From an uncultured Anaerobiospirillum sp. (GTDB lineage Bacteria; Pseudomonadota; Gammaproteobacteria; Enterobacterales; Succinivibrionaceae): DNA of 35,775 nt. The position numbers and the translations under genes are program-made. Within the stretch, counting starts at the first letter, position 1. Each line of letters begins with the position of its first letter. The notes beneath the pieces were generated by a model. It searched no databases and had not been told where the DNA came from. It worked only from the letters and a program-made list of their open reading frames with translations. The DNA lies in the NCBI GenBank assembly GCA_944392765.1, contig CALXXU010000024.1, positions 1 through 35,775 on the forward strand, written 5' to 3'. This document shows, piece by piece, positions 1-8,888 of the stretch.

Positions 1-90
1 TTTGTACAAAATTATCTCACATCAGTGCCTCTCAAATCTGTGGAGTTAATCACAAGTACCCCATCGATACAGTCCCGTGATGTTTGCCTT

Positions 91-141
91 CATCAGCATT
101 GATTCAAGGACATCAAGGTGATCTTGAATCACATGCTGGTG
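91..141. repeat. long imperfect hairpin
   Basis: Nested inverted repeats: 91-99 pairs with 133-141 (one G-U), 101-108 (gattcaag) pairs perfectly with 123-130 (cttgaatc), and 112-115 pairs with 119-122, leaving a 3-nt loop. That is about 21 paired positions. It lies upstream of a truncated transporter gene. It could be the leader of that gene or the edge of a mobile element; the sequence does not decide. Confidence 0.6.
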
Positions 142-150
142 TCGATATCT

Positions 151-211
151 AATAGTGCAAATCTAAGCGTAGATGGTTAGCCTCCAAAAGCTAGCCCAAA
201 CTTGCACTATT
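151..211. repeat. three-way-junction-like inverted repeat
   Basis: A perfect 10-bp stem (aatagtgcaa at 151-160, ttgcactatt at 202-211) encloses two smaller hairpins: atct/agat (161-164 with 171-174) and ggttagc/gctagcc (175-181 with 190-196, one G-U). The closing strand runs into a short T run. It might be a structured leader with terminator-like character or a transposon end. No known riboswitch class was recognised. Confidence 0.5.
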
Positions 212-245
212 TTGATGCGTCAATTAATTTATAACAGCTCCCATT

Positions 246-1037
246 ATTGGTTATGCATCCGTTAACTTCTTAGGTGGTGGCTCCACCGTGTTAATTTCTG
301 CATGGCTGATGTTCTTTTACACCACCATGTGCGGCCTCTCGGCTATTTCGGCTTCCGTTATCTTCACGGTGGCACGTATCGCCGATGCTCTGTTAAATCC
401 AGTAATGGGCTTCATTACTGACAACTTCTACAAGACTGCCTTAGGTCGTCGCTTTGGCCGTCGCCGTTTCTTCATTCTCTTAGGTATCCCATCGATCCTG
501 ATCGTATTCCCAGCGATGTGGGTTCCAGGAATGAACCTCGCCTACTACTTCGTAGTTAACCTCCTGTACGAAATGGTCTTCACCATGGTTATCGTATCGT
601 GCGTCTCGCTGCCTGCTGAGATGACCCGTCGCGCCGAGGATAAGACCAAGCTCACCGGTGGTAAGCAGGTTTGCGGTATTATCGCTTCGACCATCGCCGC
701 CTTCATTCCAGGCTTAATGTTCCAACTCTACGGCGAGAATGACACTACTGCCTTCTTCATGACCGGTGTTGTTTACGGCATCATGATGGCTGTCTCCTTA
801 GTCGTTGTTTGGATGTTAACCTACGAGAAGCCTCTGTCTGAGATTCACACCAGCGCTAACACCAGCAGCTTAGGCAACATCATGCTGTCCATCTTCACCG
901 ATGTTAAGGCTGCTCTGCACTTACGTGCATACCGCTTACACTGCGTGATCTTAGCGATGGGCTGTATCTACAAGAACTTAGCAACCGGTATCTTCACCTA
1001 CTTTGTAGTTTCGGTTCTGTTCTTAGCACCTTATTAG
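246..1037 (+). pseudogene. GPH-family sugar:cation symporter fragment (both ends missing)
   Basis: The reading frame resembles the N-terminal half of glycoside-pentoside-hexuronide:cation symporters (melibiose-carrier type) of the inner membrane. Family-like residues include LMFFYTTMCGLSA, an ARIADALLNPVMG stretch, and a basic cytoplasmic loop rich in GRRFGRR. Similarity already begins near 246, but no ATG, GTG or TTG occurs in frame between the stop at 225-227 and the GTG at 288, so the normal N-terminus is absent. The frame stops at 1035-1037 after about six transmembrane helices, whereas full members have about 450-500 residues and 12 helices. No internal stop is present, so the truncation looks recent. 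A shortened product from GTG 288 (249 aa) could be made but is unlikely to transport. Confidence 0.7.
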
Positions 1038-1347
1038 GCATTCTAGCGATCCACGAAGCTAGGTGACGCAAGGCGGCCACAAGGACATGCCTTAGGCTAG
1101 CGCGCCCCTCTGAACAGCCGCCCAAACAACAAGGGCGCGCCCCAGGAGGCAGCTTGTTTCTGCTCCCCAGGACGCGCCCTTGTGAGCGCTAGTGAGCCAG
1201 TTTAAAAGTATTTAATGCCGTGCTGATGGGGCGATTTGCCGGACAATCCGTAGATACAAGCCATCCAATTAGGCTTCACGAGGCGAGCAGGCACGTTAAA
1301 AACTTTTAAACTCCATCACTAGCTTAGATTAAGCGCTTTCTTGCTAA
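1038..1347. other. intergenic, 310 bp, with an 11-bp inverted repeat
   Basis: No gene is seen here. It separates the transporter fragment from the end of the transposase-like gene. The only strong structure is the inverted repeat at 1129-1183. I looked for terminal inverted repeats belonging to the transposase-like gene and found none. Confidence 0.5.
1129..1183. terminator. terminator-like hairpin without a T-tract
   Basis: acaagggcgcg (1129-1139) pairs perfectly with cgcgcccttgt (1173-1183). An inner, imperfect ggaggcag/ctgctcc pairing extends the stem. Neither side has a run of Ts, so intrinsic termination is uncertain. It sits between two convergent reading frames. Confidence 0.4.
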
Positions 1348-3174
1348 TTAAGCACTTTCTTCTTGCTTGGTCTTCTTACGCGCCGCTGAAGCTTGAGCGG
1401 CAGTTAAGCTTGTTAACTGGAGGCGTGCCTCAAGTAAGGATTGAATGATAAAGGTGTAGTGCAAGAGCACGGTTAACGCAGTCAGACGACGAGTCGAAGT
1501 CTGGGTGACAAAGCGCGAAACCGAACCTTGCTTGCGCAGGTGCGCCGAAGTGCACTCCGTGCCAAAGTCGCAGTGGTAGATATCGTAGATCTGCTTCATG
1601 GTGAGCTCAGGACGCTTAGCACCGCTTGAGCCATTGGAAACTGCTAAGACATAGTAGAGCTCGGAATCAACCGCACTCTTGATCTTAACTGGATCCATAG
1701 CGATATCGAAGACACCACGCATGAATTGAGGCTGAGGAATGGCACCACGAGCAGGACGACCTACCGAGCTAAAGCCCGTGACCTCACCCCATTGCTTTAA
1801 GGTGTAGCGGCACCAACGAGCCTTGCTGAAGATGCGGGCAGCTACCGCCTCAACATCCTCACGGGTTGCGCCTAATGGCAAGATGATCTTGTTTTGGCGC
1901 TGCAGGCGGGCCTGCTCACGACGGGCAAAATCAAGGCAGTAGGAGCTGTAGGTCATACGCAGCTCTTTGGCGTTGATGAACAGTAAGCTGAAGTCCTGAC
2001 CATTGATCTGAGTGGAACCAGCCCAAGCACCGGAAATGGTGTAAACCGGCAGTACCTTGGTGGTAGCACGGGCCTGCTCATAGTTAACGATCGAGTTGGT
2101 GACCTCAAAGCGCTGGAACTGCAACTCATTGTTAACAAAACGCTCCTTGATCTCACGAACCTTAGGATCGCTATCAGGTAGACGCATAATTACCTTGAGG
2201 TGGTGGCGACCGCAGATCGAGGCAACCTCATCGATGGATAAAGTCTCAACCGGCAGATGCTCGTAGTCGGCATTGACCTCTTTTAACTCTTCGATGCTTG
2301 GTAAGGTGTAAGGATCGCTTGGGGTGTTGCCTAAGAAGACGTTCTCAACCGGTACGGCACCGTGCTCACGGGCCATACGGGCACGCTTGCGCTCATCCTC
2401 AGCATCAATGACTGGTTCAACCACGTCATCAGCCGACTTCAGATCACCTGCAAAGTCACCATCGAGCTCTTCGTTCTCGTTGGCGGCATTGAGTAAGAGA
2501 CCACTTTCGGTGACCGTGACGCTTAAAGCTTGGTTCTTGCCGCGACGACGTGGCATCAACTCCTTGCGCTCTTCCGGACGGACTACTTGCAGGCCATTAG
2601 CGCCTACTAATAAAGGCAGGTAATCGAGGTTCTCAAAGAGCTCCTTTAAATCGTGGCGACGCATAGCAAAGAAGTCGAGATAGCCTTGAATCCGCTTAGC
2701 GCTGATCTTAAGGAAGCTCAGATCGTGGGCCAGCTTTTGCTCTTCCTCTGTTAACTCCTGACCTTGGGTTAACTTGTCGACCAAGGCATCAACCAAATTG
2801 AGCTCAGATAAGGCGCGTGGAGCGATCGTGGCTAAGAACGGAGCGATACCGAACTTCACGATACGCATCATGGCATCTTGGATCACATCACGGTTAATGT
2901 GGTGAGCTGCCGCCTGCCCCATCTCCGAGTACATGCGCTTAGGCAGCATCTCCACGAAGTCGCCAATACGGTTCCAAGAACGGCCTAAGTCGTCGCACAT
3001 ATAGTGCAAGACCATAATGGTGACAGCGTCACCAAAGAGGACGTAGGCCATGTTCTTACGCTTGGTACTAAGCTGGTTGAGGTGCGAGCGTAACTGTACT
3101 TGCGTACAGACACGATCGACTAACTCGATACCGGTACTATCTGTTAAAACCCCTGTCAGCTTAATGCGACCCAT
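1348..3174 (-). CDS. IS1634/IS4-type transposase-like protein, probably catalytically degenerate
   Basis: A 608-aa protein not recognised with certainty. The N-terminal ~130 residues resemble the helical domain of IS1634-type transposases (DUF4277-like). Around residue 283, GNTPSD followed by a TLPSIEEL segment matches the family's pGN-sD plus helix. YHCDFGTEC near residue 540 keeps the glutamate of the C-terminal Y-R-E signature but not the arginine. Where the family has its second catalytic aspartate (vaDrG), this protein reads HLPVETLS, and no clear first aspartate is visible, so transposition activity is doubtful. An acidic insert lies at about residues 230-265. The ATG at 3174 has GAGG 8-9 nt upstream. 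No terminal inverted repeats were found, so this is either an IS relic or a domesticated derivative. Alternative: an unrelated family-specific protein. Confidence 0.6.
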   Translation of the reverse strand: MGRIKLTGVLTDSTGIELVDRVCTQVQLRSHLNQLSTKRKNMAYVLFGDAVTIMVLHYMCDDLGRSWNRIGDFVEMLPKRMYSEMGQAAAHHINRDVIQDAMMRIVKFGIAPFLATIAPRALSELNLVDALVDKLTQGQELTEEEQKLAHDLSFLKISAKRIQGYLDFFAMRRHDLKELFENLDYLPLLVGANGLQVVRPEERKELMPRRRGKNQALSVTVTESGLLLNAANENEELDGDFAGDLKSADDVVEPVIDAEDERKRARMAREHGAVPVENVFLGNTPSDPYTLPSIEELKEVNADYEHLPVETLSIDEVASICGRHHLKVIMRLPDSDPKVREIKERFVNNELQFQRFEVTNSIVNYEQARATTKVLPVYTISGAWAGSTQINGQDFSLLFINAKELRMTYSSYCLDFARREQARLQRQNKIILPLGATREDVEAVAARIFSKARWCRYTLKQWGEVTGFSSVGRPARGAIPQPQFMRGVFDIAMDPVKIKSAVDSELYYVLAVSNGSSGAKRPELTMKQIYDIYHCDFGTECTSAHLRKQGSVSRFVTQTSTRRLTALTVLLHYTFIIQSLLEARLQLTSLTAAQASAARKKTKQEESA

Positions 3175-3456
3175 GGTTACGACCTCAGGTTAAAGATATC
3201 CAATAATGACCTTAGGACTTAGCAACTTGCCCTTTCGCAAGCCAGTTAAGTCCCAGCTGCGCTCTTGAACACAACGCAAATAAAGGAGCGCTTAAGCTCC
3301 CATCAAGACACACACAAAGTCATTCAAACGAAAGTTAGTGCCACCAACTACAGTGGAAAGAGCTCGCTGTACTAGTATGGCAGTCTGCGACCAAACCGTC
3401 TCAAGCGCGCCGCTTCGAGCGTTCACTAACTTTATGACCAAAAGAAAACAAGACTT

Positions 3457-4272
3457 TTGACTGCCCCACTAAAAGGCCGTAAACATCGCATTTACAACGC
3501 TTTGTGGGCAAGATCACAAAGTCAGCGGCCGCTTATTATAACGCAAAGTTCCCAAATGTCAGCGGACTTTATAAAATCCGATGAATATCCCATTTTCCAC
3601 AGCACCGGCAAAGCTCGCTCACTTGATGGTATAGATGCCAAATCTCATTTTTGTCAAGCCAAAATCACAACATCTGTCGCGCTGCTCGAGCCAAAACTAA
3701 GTCGCCCCCAGTTCACCCCAAAGTGGTGCCCCAAGCAGCCCCTGCCTTACGATACGCTGCGCATCGAGCAAATGGCTGTGGAAAGCACCAGCGCTACCCC
3801 CGCCTATCCTTACGGCAAAATTGCTCAAACCGGTCTTGATCCTTTCTGCAATGCCCTAAGCTACCTTAAGGAGCAGCCCCAACAGCCAAGACGCCGCACT
3901 GCTGTCCTTAAGCTCAGCGCGTTTGAGCAGCAGTTGCGTGATACTGCTGACCACCGGCACTGGTTTGCTGACCGCCGCTTGAACTTCGAGTACAGCTGCG
4001 CCTTGGTCAACCAAGACCTAGCCGCCAGTGGCCGTCAGGTCAGCTATGACCTCCACGACTGTGACTGGGTCGCCAATGCAGCTCAGTTCAAGTTCTTAAT
4101 GCAAGCGCGCTGCGCCGAAGGGCAATTGCGTCACGACCTCGCCTTGCTTAAGAGCCTGTGCGCTGGCGTGCCCCAATACCGCGCCGAACTTGACCGACAC
4201 GAGAGCTTAGGCGCCCTCTACGCTGCGGCGCAAAGCAAGCAGCTCGCCTTAGGGGCTACCGCCTTTGATTGA
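3457..4272 (+). CDS. hypothetical protein, start uncertain
   Basis: An open frame of up to 271 codons from a TTG at 3457, with in-frame ATGs at 3559 and further on. None has a convincing ribosome binding site. The product has no signal peptide or membrane segment. The last ~120 residues (from AFEQQLRDTADHRHW) are charged, probably helical, and look most protein-like. The first ~100 residues are proline- and serine-rich and may not be coding, because a good minus-strand promoter overlaps them at 3535-3562. No family was recognised. It is divergent from the transposase-like gene and ends about 190 bp before the pykA 3' end, facing it. Confidence 0.4.
   Translation: MTAPLKGRKHRIYNALWARSQSQRPLIITQSSQMSADFIKSDEYPIFHSTGKARSLDGIDAKSHFCQAKITTSVALLEPKLSRPQFTPKWCPKQPLPYDTLRIEQMAVESTSATPAYPYGKIAQTGLDPFCNALSYLKEQPQQPRRRTAVLKLSAFEQQLRDTADHRHWFADRRLNFEYSCALVNQDLAASGRQVSYDLHDCDWVANAAQFKFLMQARCAEGQLRHDLALLKSLCAGVPQYRAELDRHESLGALYAAAQSKQLALGATAFD
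3535..3562 (-). promoter_or_regulatory. sigma-70-type promoter reading toward the transposase-like gene
   Basis: On the minus strand CTGACA (3557-3562) and a perfect TATAAT (3535-3540) are separated by 16 nt. Transcription would start near 3527 and give a leader of about 350 nt before the ATG at 3174. The promoter lies inside the 5' part of the divergent unknown ORF, which argues that this ORF really starts further downstream. Confidence 0.5.
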
Positions 4273-4391
4273 ACGGCCTTACCGCAGCTGCCGCGCGGCA
4301 AGCTGCCACCATTCTTGGCTGCCGAGAGCTGCCGCTTGCAGCACAATCGCGCCCACTAGACAGCTTCGCCCTTGAATCGGCCCGCAAGCAG

Positions 4392-4422
4392 TAAAAAGGC
4401 CCCAGCATCACTGCTGGAGCCT
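4392..4422 (-). terminator. pykA intrinsic terminator
   Basis: On the minus strand, ggctccagca pairs with tgctggggcc around a 4-nt loop and is followed by TTTTT (complement of 4393-4397). It lies about 45 bp past the pykA stop. Confidence 0.85.
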
Positions 4423-4466
4423 TGCTCTCTATTAGAAGTTCAGCCACGAGGGCTGTACCATTATAA

Positions 4467-5906
4467 TTAAACCGTTATGATACGCAGCGAGTCGGTGTGA
4501 CCGGATTGACCCATAGCAACACCAAAGGCAACTACAAACTTATCACCGGAGTTGGCTAAGCCATGTTCTTGTAGATAGCGCTTGATCACTTCCATTAACT
4601 CATCGCGGTTTGGATAAGCTAAATTATCAAAGAGGAATGGGAATACGCCACGATACATACCCATCCAGCGTACCGCCTGCTCACTGCGCGAGAAGGCAAA
4701 GATTGGTAAGCCGGAGCGGTAACGGGACATTAACAGAGGTAACTGGCCGCTATCGGTAAAGGCAATTAAACCGTGAATGCCCTCTAAGTGGTTAGCAGCG
4801 AACATCGCCGATACGGCAATCGTCTCTTCGGCGGTAGCAAAAGTGCGATCGGCGCGATAGCCCGACTTCTTAACCTCGGATTCAGCACCGAAGCAGACCT
4901 GCGACATAGCGCGAACCGTCTCCACTGGGTAATCACCAGCGGCCGTCTCAGCAGACAGCATGACCGCATCAGTACCGTCTAAGACGGCATTGGAAACGTC
5001 CATAACCTCAGCACGGGTTGGCATTGGGCTCTTGATCATGCTCTCCATCATCTGGGTGGCAGTGATCACGACGCGGTCTAAGCCACGAGCGAAGTTAATG
5101 AGGCGCTTTTGAACCGACATTAAGTTGGCATCGCCAATCTCAACACCTAAGTCACCACGGGCTACCATCACTACATCCGAGGCCATTACGATGTCGCGCA
5201 TTGCCTCTTCGGAGGCGACTGCTTCAGCACGCTCTACCTTGGCAACGATGTGGGCGTTGGAACCGGCCTCACGCAGTAAGCGGCGAGCTTCTTGTAAGTC
5301 TTGACCTGAGCGTGGGAAGGAAACGGCGAGGTAATCGACGCCTAACTCGGCGGCGTGGATGATGTCCTGCTTATCCTTAACAGTTAAGGCTGGAGCGGAC
5401 AGACCACCACCTTGCTTATTGATACCCTTATTGTTGGAGAGCGGACCTGCCACAATCACCGTGGTGAAGATACGATTGCCTTCAATCTTGGTGACTGCCA
5501 GCTGGATGCGACCATCGTCTAATAACAGGATATCGCCGGGCTTAACGTCATGTGGCAGCTCTTGATAGGTCAGACCAACCGACTCTTGGGTACCGGCATC
5601 CAATGGTAAATCGGCGTCTAACACAAAGATGTCGCCGTGCTTTAATAAGATTGGGCCATCCTTGAACTTGCCGATACGGATCTTAGGGCCTTGTAAGTCA
5701 CCCATGATCGCTACCGGCATATCGAGCTTAGCTGAGGCCTCGCGCACCATCTGAACGCGCTTTTGGTGATCCTCAAAGGTACCATGAGAGAAATTTAAAC
5801 GAACCACGTTGGCACCGGCGCGGATGAGCTCCTCCAGCACGCCCGGACGATCCGTGGCTGGTCCTAAAGTGGTTACGATCTTAGTTCTACGCTTTCTAGT
5901 TGGCAT
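4467..5906 (-). CDS. pykA: pyruvate kinase, PykA (type II) form
   Basis: Converts phosphoenolpyruvate and ADP to pyruvate and ATP, the last step of glycolysis, in the cytoplasm. The 479-aa length equals that of enterobacterial PykA (480). The N-terminus [21 protein letters not shown] (near 38-43), GDLQGPKIR (near 70), [10 protein letters not shown] and [18 protein letters not shown] are typical of PykA rather than PykF. The catalytic lysine lies in AKVERAE (about residue 223), and the metal/substrate motif [11 protein letters not shown] follows near 250. The ATG at 5906 has AGGAA 7 nt upstream. It is a single-gene unit with its own promoter and terminator. The unusually long leader carries repeated GGTCA half-sites. 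Confidence 0.97.
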   Translation of the reverse strand: MPTRKRRTKIVTTLGPATDRPGVLEELIRAGANVVRLNFSHGTFEDHQKRVQMVREASAKLDMPVAIMGDLQGPKIRIGKFKDGPILLKHGDIFVLDADLPLDAGTQESVGLTYQELPHDVKPGDILLLDDGRIQLAVTKIEGNRIFTTVIVAGPLSNNKGINKQGGGLSAPALTVKDKQDIIHAAELGVDYLAVSFPRSGQDLQEARRLLREAGSNAHIVAKVERAEAVASEEAMRDIVMASDVVMVARGDLGVEIGDANLMSVQKRLINFARGLDRVVITATQMMESMIKSPMPTRAEVMDVSNAVLDGTDAVMLSAETAAGDYPVETVRAMSQVCFGAESEVKKSGYRADRTFATAEETIAVSAMFAANHLEGIHGLIAFTDSGQLPLLMSRYRSGLPIFAFSRSEQAVRWMGMYRGVFPFLFDNLAYPNRDELMEVIKRYLQEHGLANSGDKFVVAFGVAMGQSGHTDSLRIITV

Positions 5907-5970
5907 GTTGCGTTCCTACCGATAGCACCCCAAGCAGGTGCACGCTGCTACCTGCCCACACAAAACCTGT

Positions 5971-6018
5971 GGTCACCGCTGCGGTCACCGCTATGACCAA
6001 TTAAGTCACCGCTGTGAC
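5971..6018. repeat. iterated GGTCA/TGACC half-sites in the pykA leader
   Basis: ggtcaccgct occurs at 5971-5980 and 5983-5992, a variant agtcaccgct at 6004-6013, and inverted TGACC at 5994-5998 and 6014-6018. The copies can pair with each other as hairpins on the RNA or act as protein half-sites. They lie between the predicted pykA promoter and its start codon. Confidence 0.55.
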
Positions 6019-6127
6019 CTAGTAGTCCTGGCCCCAATCCATATTCCCAAGAGCGCATCACAACCGGGCCCTTGAGCATGTATCTCATAACAGTTGAGGC
6101 AAAACCACTAGCGACCTAATTGTGTCA

Positions 6128-6155
6128 TTGTAGTAAGCCCTTATAGCTAGAGCAA
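6128..6155 (-). promoter_or_regulatory. pykA promoter
   Basis: On the minus strand TTGCTC (6150-6155) and TACAAT (6128-6133) are 17 nt apart. The predicted start, near 6121, gives a leader of about 215 nt. Nothing else recognisable is present between 6156 and the purC terminator. Confidence 0.55.
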
Positions 6156-6291
6156 GAAAACGTAGCCCCACTATTGCCGCACATCACAAACCTAACAAAG
6201 ATCGCGCCCTGACGCTCCGTCATGGGGCAGCAGTCATGGGGGCAGCAAGCCCGAGGCATAAGTCACAGGGCATAAGTCTTAGCCCCAAAAC

Positions 6292-6340
6292 AAAACGCCC
6301 CGCACACCACAGAAGATTCTGGGCACGCGGGGCGTTTTTA
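6292..6340. terminator. purC terminator, near-symmetric
   Basis: aaaacgccccgc (6292-6303) pairs perfectly with gcggggcgtttt (6327-6338). On the minus strand the stem is followed by TTTTG and TTTT, immediately after the purC stop region. T runs on both sides mean that it could work in either direction. Confidence 0.85.
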
Positions 6341-6372
6341 TAAACTAATTGCTTAGTTTATTTTTTGATTGC

Positions 6373-7083
6373 TTAGAGTGGGCAGCCAATACGACGAGCT
6401 ACTTCCTCGTAGCCCTCGATGACGTCACCTAAACCCTGACGGAAGCGATCCTTATCGAGCTTCTTGCGGGTTTCCTTGTCCCACAGACGGCAGCCATCAG
6501 GCGAGAACTCGTCGCCTAAGTAGAGCTTGCCCTCGAATAAACCGAACTCGAGCTTGTAATCAACTAAGATTAAGCCAGCCTTGTCAAAGAGCTCCTTTAA
6601 GACCTCGTTGATCTTATAGGACATAGCCTTCATCTCGTCGATCTGCTCTTGGGTGCCCCAACCAAAGGCAATGATGTGGGAATCATTAACCATTGGATCG
6701 TGCAGAGCGTCGTCCTTGTAGAAGAATTCAAAAGTAGGTGGGTTGAGGTCGGTGCCCTCAGCTACGCCTAAGCGCTTGCAGATCGAACCAGCAGCGACGT
6801 TACGAACAACGCACTCAACTGGCAGCATCTTCAGCTTCTTAACTAAGCACTCGCGATCGGAGAGTAACTCCTCAACGTGAACAGGAACACCCGCCTCTTC
6901 TAACTTCTTCATAATGAAGAAATTGAAGCGGTTGTTGGTGCGACCCTTGCGCTCTAATTGCTCGATGATCTTGCCATCAAAAGCGGAGGTGTCATCACGG
7001 AAGTACATGATGTAGTGATTTGGATCGTCAGTCTCGTAAACCGACTTAGCCTTGCCGCGATAGAGTTCCTGCTTCTTTTCCAT
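6373..7083 (-). CDS. purC: phosphoribosylaminoimidazole-succinocarboxamide (SAICAR) synthase
   Basis: Joins aspartate to CAIR with ATP, giving SAICAR in de novo purine synthesis; cytoplasmic. The 236-aa length matches the short bacterial form (237 in E. coli). Family motifs are [13 protein letters not shown] at residues 8-20, [11 protein letters not shown] (ATP/substrate loop), a [13 protein letters not shown] segment near 92, DSHI, and DYKLEFG followed by [14 protein letters not shown] near the C-terminus. The ATG at 7083 has AGGG 8 nt upstream. bamC lies 151 bp upstream with no strong terminator between, matching the E. coli bamC-purC order, so the two are probably co-transcribed. Confidence 0.97.
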   Translation of the reverse strand: MEKKQELYRGKAKSVYETDDPNHYIMYFRDDTSAFDGKIIEQLERKGRTNNRFNFFIMKKLEEAGVPVHVEELLSDRECLVKKLKMLPVECVVRNVAAGSICKRLGVAEGTDLNPPTFEFFYKDDALHDPMVNDSHIIAFGWGTQEQIDEMKAMSYKINEVLKELFDKAGLILVDYKLEFGLFEGKLYLGDEFSPDGCRLWDKETRKKLDKDRFRQGLGDVIEGYEEVARRIGCPL

Positions 7084-7234
7084 CTTCGTGCCCTACGAAA
7101 TAAGATTAAAACTGGGGTCAGAGAATTCACTTCAGCTCCCGCCTCCAGCCCCTACCTCTTTACGTAAGGGCTAAAATCCGGTGGTAAGCATCGTCACCGT
7201 GGCTGAACTCTGTACCTCTTGAGCGATGCGGATT

Positions 7235-8431
7235 TTAATCTTCTTCGATAAATTTAGCAAGATATGCCGCACCTTCGCGCTTATAAACGGCAAATTCTTG
7301 CTGCAGCGCTTGAGCAAAACCAGCGTAGAGACCTGCGACCTTGGTCGTTGGCAGCGGCTTATCATCCTCATCGTAGAAGGTGATCACCGTGTTGTCACCG
7401 GCCACCGCTAAACGCACAATATAGGTGCCGCTCTCAAGACCAAATGGCTCGACGCCTAAGGCGCGGTAGAACTCAGGATCTTCCTCATTGACCTCAACCT
7501 TATAGTTCGAGCGTGAGATCGAGTACTCGTCGATCGTAAAGGAGTATTGCTCTAAGAGGCCACGCAGTACGTTCCAAGTCGAGGTGTAAGGCGCCTTCAC
7601 GATCAGAGCGTCTTGATCGTTGTTATCACGCGAGAGCAAGACTTGGATCGTATCAGGAATTTCTTCCTTAGCTTGAGATTGGAGCATCATAGCCTTGATG
7701 ATGCTATTGCCCATACCTACCGCAAAGCTGCTCTTTTGGCGCAGATTTAAGCGCTCGCCCACCAGCTCGCCGTCTGAGGTCAGGGTACTCGAGGTAATCA
7801 GCGCGATGTAATAGCCCACTTGACCGGACATCGCGTGACCAACCTGAATCTTGTAAGTTTGGCTGTAGCGTGGCGCCTCAAAATTCATAGAAACGGTATC
7901 GTAAGGCTCGCCATAGGCATTGTAGTCAAACGCAGCGGTATCGAGGATCAAACGCTCGGTATCGGCATTGGCCACTGGGATCTGCATAAAGCCTAAGGAA
8001 GCCGTTAATAAGTCCCAGGCGTCCTTTTCGTTTTGTACCCCAAACTGGTTGTAAGGCATGAACCACAGCACCGCATCTTGATCCGAATTGGTTACCTCAA
8101 CACCCAGCTCTGAGACCTGAGCAACAACCGGAGGGCGCACGTCCATATTGCCACCGACCAGAGTACGGCTTTCCTTGGTGACTGCCACCTCAGGCACAGT
8201 AAAGCTCGTGTCGGTATAAGGCTGACCTAAATCTGCTGGAACCTGTAATGGATCTTGGTACTCTTGGGCAAAAGCATGCTGGTAATAGCCCGTAGGCTCC
8301 TTCTTTTGCGAGTCATTGGTATCCATCAGGTAATCGTACGTGTCACTTACTGCGCTGCAGGCGCTCAGCGCTACCGCACCAGTACCCAGCGCCAAGGCTA
8401 CGGCTAAGGAAGATAACTTGAGGTTTGACAA
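7235..8431 (-). CDS. bamC: outer-membrane assembly lipoprotein BamC
   Basis: BAM-complex lipoprotein that helps fold beta-barrel proteins into the outer membrane. The frame opens at 8530, but the best start is the TTG at 8431: it has AGGAG 8 nt upstream and begins directly with a lipoprotein signal (SNLKLSSLAVALALG...), ending in lipobox LSAC. This gives 398 aa, slightly longer than E. coli BamC (344). The N-terminal region (TYDYLMDTNDS, then YQDPLQVPADLG) matches the conserved unstructured segment that contacts BamD. Two helix-grip-like domains follow, around residues 130-260 and 290-395. The gene is followed by purC, the conserved neighbour. An array of eight 23-nt repeats lies 72-255 nt upstream. 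Confidence 0.85.
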   Translation of the reverse strand: MSNLKLSSLAVALALGTGAVALSACSAVSDTYDYLMDTNDSQKKEPTGYYQHAFAQEYQDPLQVPADLGQPYTDTSFTVPEVAVTKESRTLVGGNMDVRPPVVAQVSELGVEVTNSDQDAVLWFMPYNQFGVQNEKDAWDLLTASLGFMQIPVANADTERLILDTAAFDYNAYGEPYDTVSMNFEAPRYSQTYKIQVGHAMSGQVGYYIALITSSTLTSDGELVGERLNLRQKSSFAVGMGNSIIKAMMLQSQAKEEIPDTIQVLLSRDNNDQDALIVKAPYTSTWNVLRGLLEQYSFTIDEYSISRSNYKVEVNEEDPEFYRALGVEPFGLESGTYIVRLAVAGDNTVITFYDEDDKPLPTTKVAGLYAGFAQALQQEFAVYKREGAAYLAKFIEED

Positions 8432-8502
8432 TCTAATAACTCCTAACACCTTAAGTGACAGCGTAGGCCGTATCAGGCCACCGACCAGCCAGAATCGAAG
8501 CT

Positions 8503-8686
8503 TACAAGCCTGCATTGACGCAGCGCTCAAGCCTGCATTAACGCAACGCTCAAGCCTGCATTAACGCAGCACTCAAGCCAGCGTTGACACAGCACTCAAG
8601 CCAGCGTTGACACAGCTCTAAAGTCCGCTTTTGCATGGCTCTTAAGCCCGCGTTGACTCGGCTGACAAGCCAGCATTTACAGGGCT
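8503..8686. repeat. eight tandem copies of a 23-nt repeat
   Basis: Units start at 8503, 8526, 8549, 8572, 8595, 8618, 8641 and 8664. Each carries the core ctcaagcc(t/a)gc followed by (a/g)tt(a/g)ac. Copies 2-5 are nearly identical in pairs (2 with 3, 4 with 5); copies 6-8 are decayed. 23 nt is not a multiple of three, and no protein repeat results. It lies in the upstream region of bamC. Confidence 0.85.
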
Positions 8687-8816
8687 CTCAGCTTACCTAT
8701 TCTAAAACATTGAGCCAAGACCCGCCACAGCAAAAGACCACCGCGCGCGCGCTAAGTTCCCGTAATTGAGCGTGCGGGCACTATTTGCTCCGACCAGACC
8801 CAAGTTTGGTCCCGCT

Positions 8817-8868
8817 AAAAACGCGCACGCCCCAGTACCTAGGGCACAAGGCCTGGGCACTGAGGCGT
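8817..8868 (-). terminator. terminator after glnS and the 152-aa gene
   Basis: On the minus strand acgcctcagt pairs with actggggcgt (one G-U) and, after a short GC stretch, TTTTT follows (complement of 8817-8821). It lies just beyond the stop at 8889. Confidence 0.65.
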
Positions 8869-8888
8869 GGCATCAGCATAGCTTAGTC

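Noticed and set aside
12-80. Minus-strand tail reading CIDGVLVINSTDLRGTDVR before a stop
   Set aside because: Only about 20 protein-like codons with stops just upstream; too short to call, though it could be the end of a decayed gene at the window edge.
8503-8686. Repeat array considered as CRISPR
   Set aside because: Units are directly adjacent with no spacers of constant length, and no cas genes are near. The same reasoning excludes 31326-31445.
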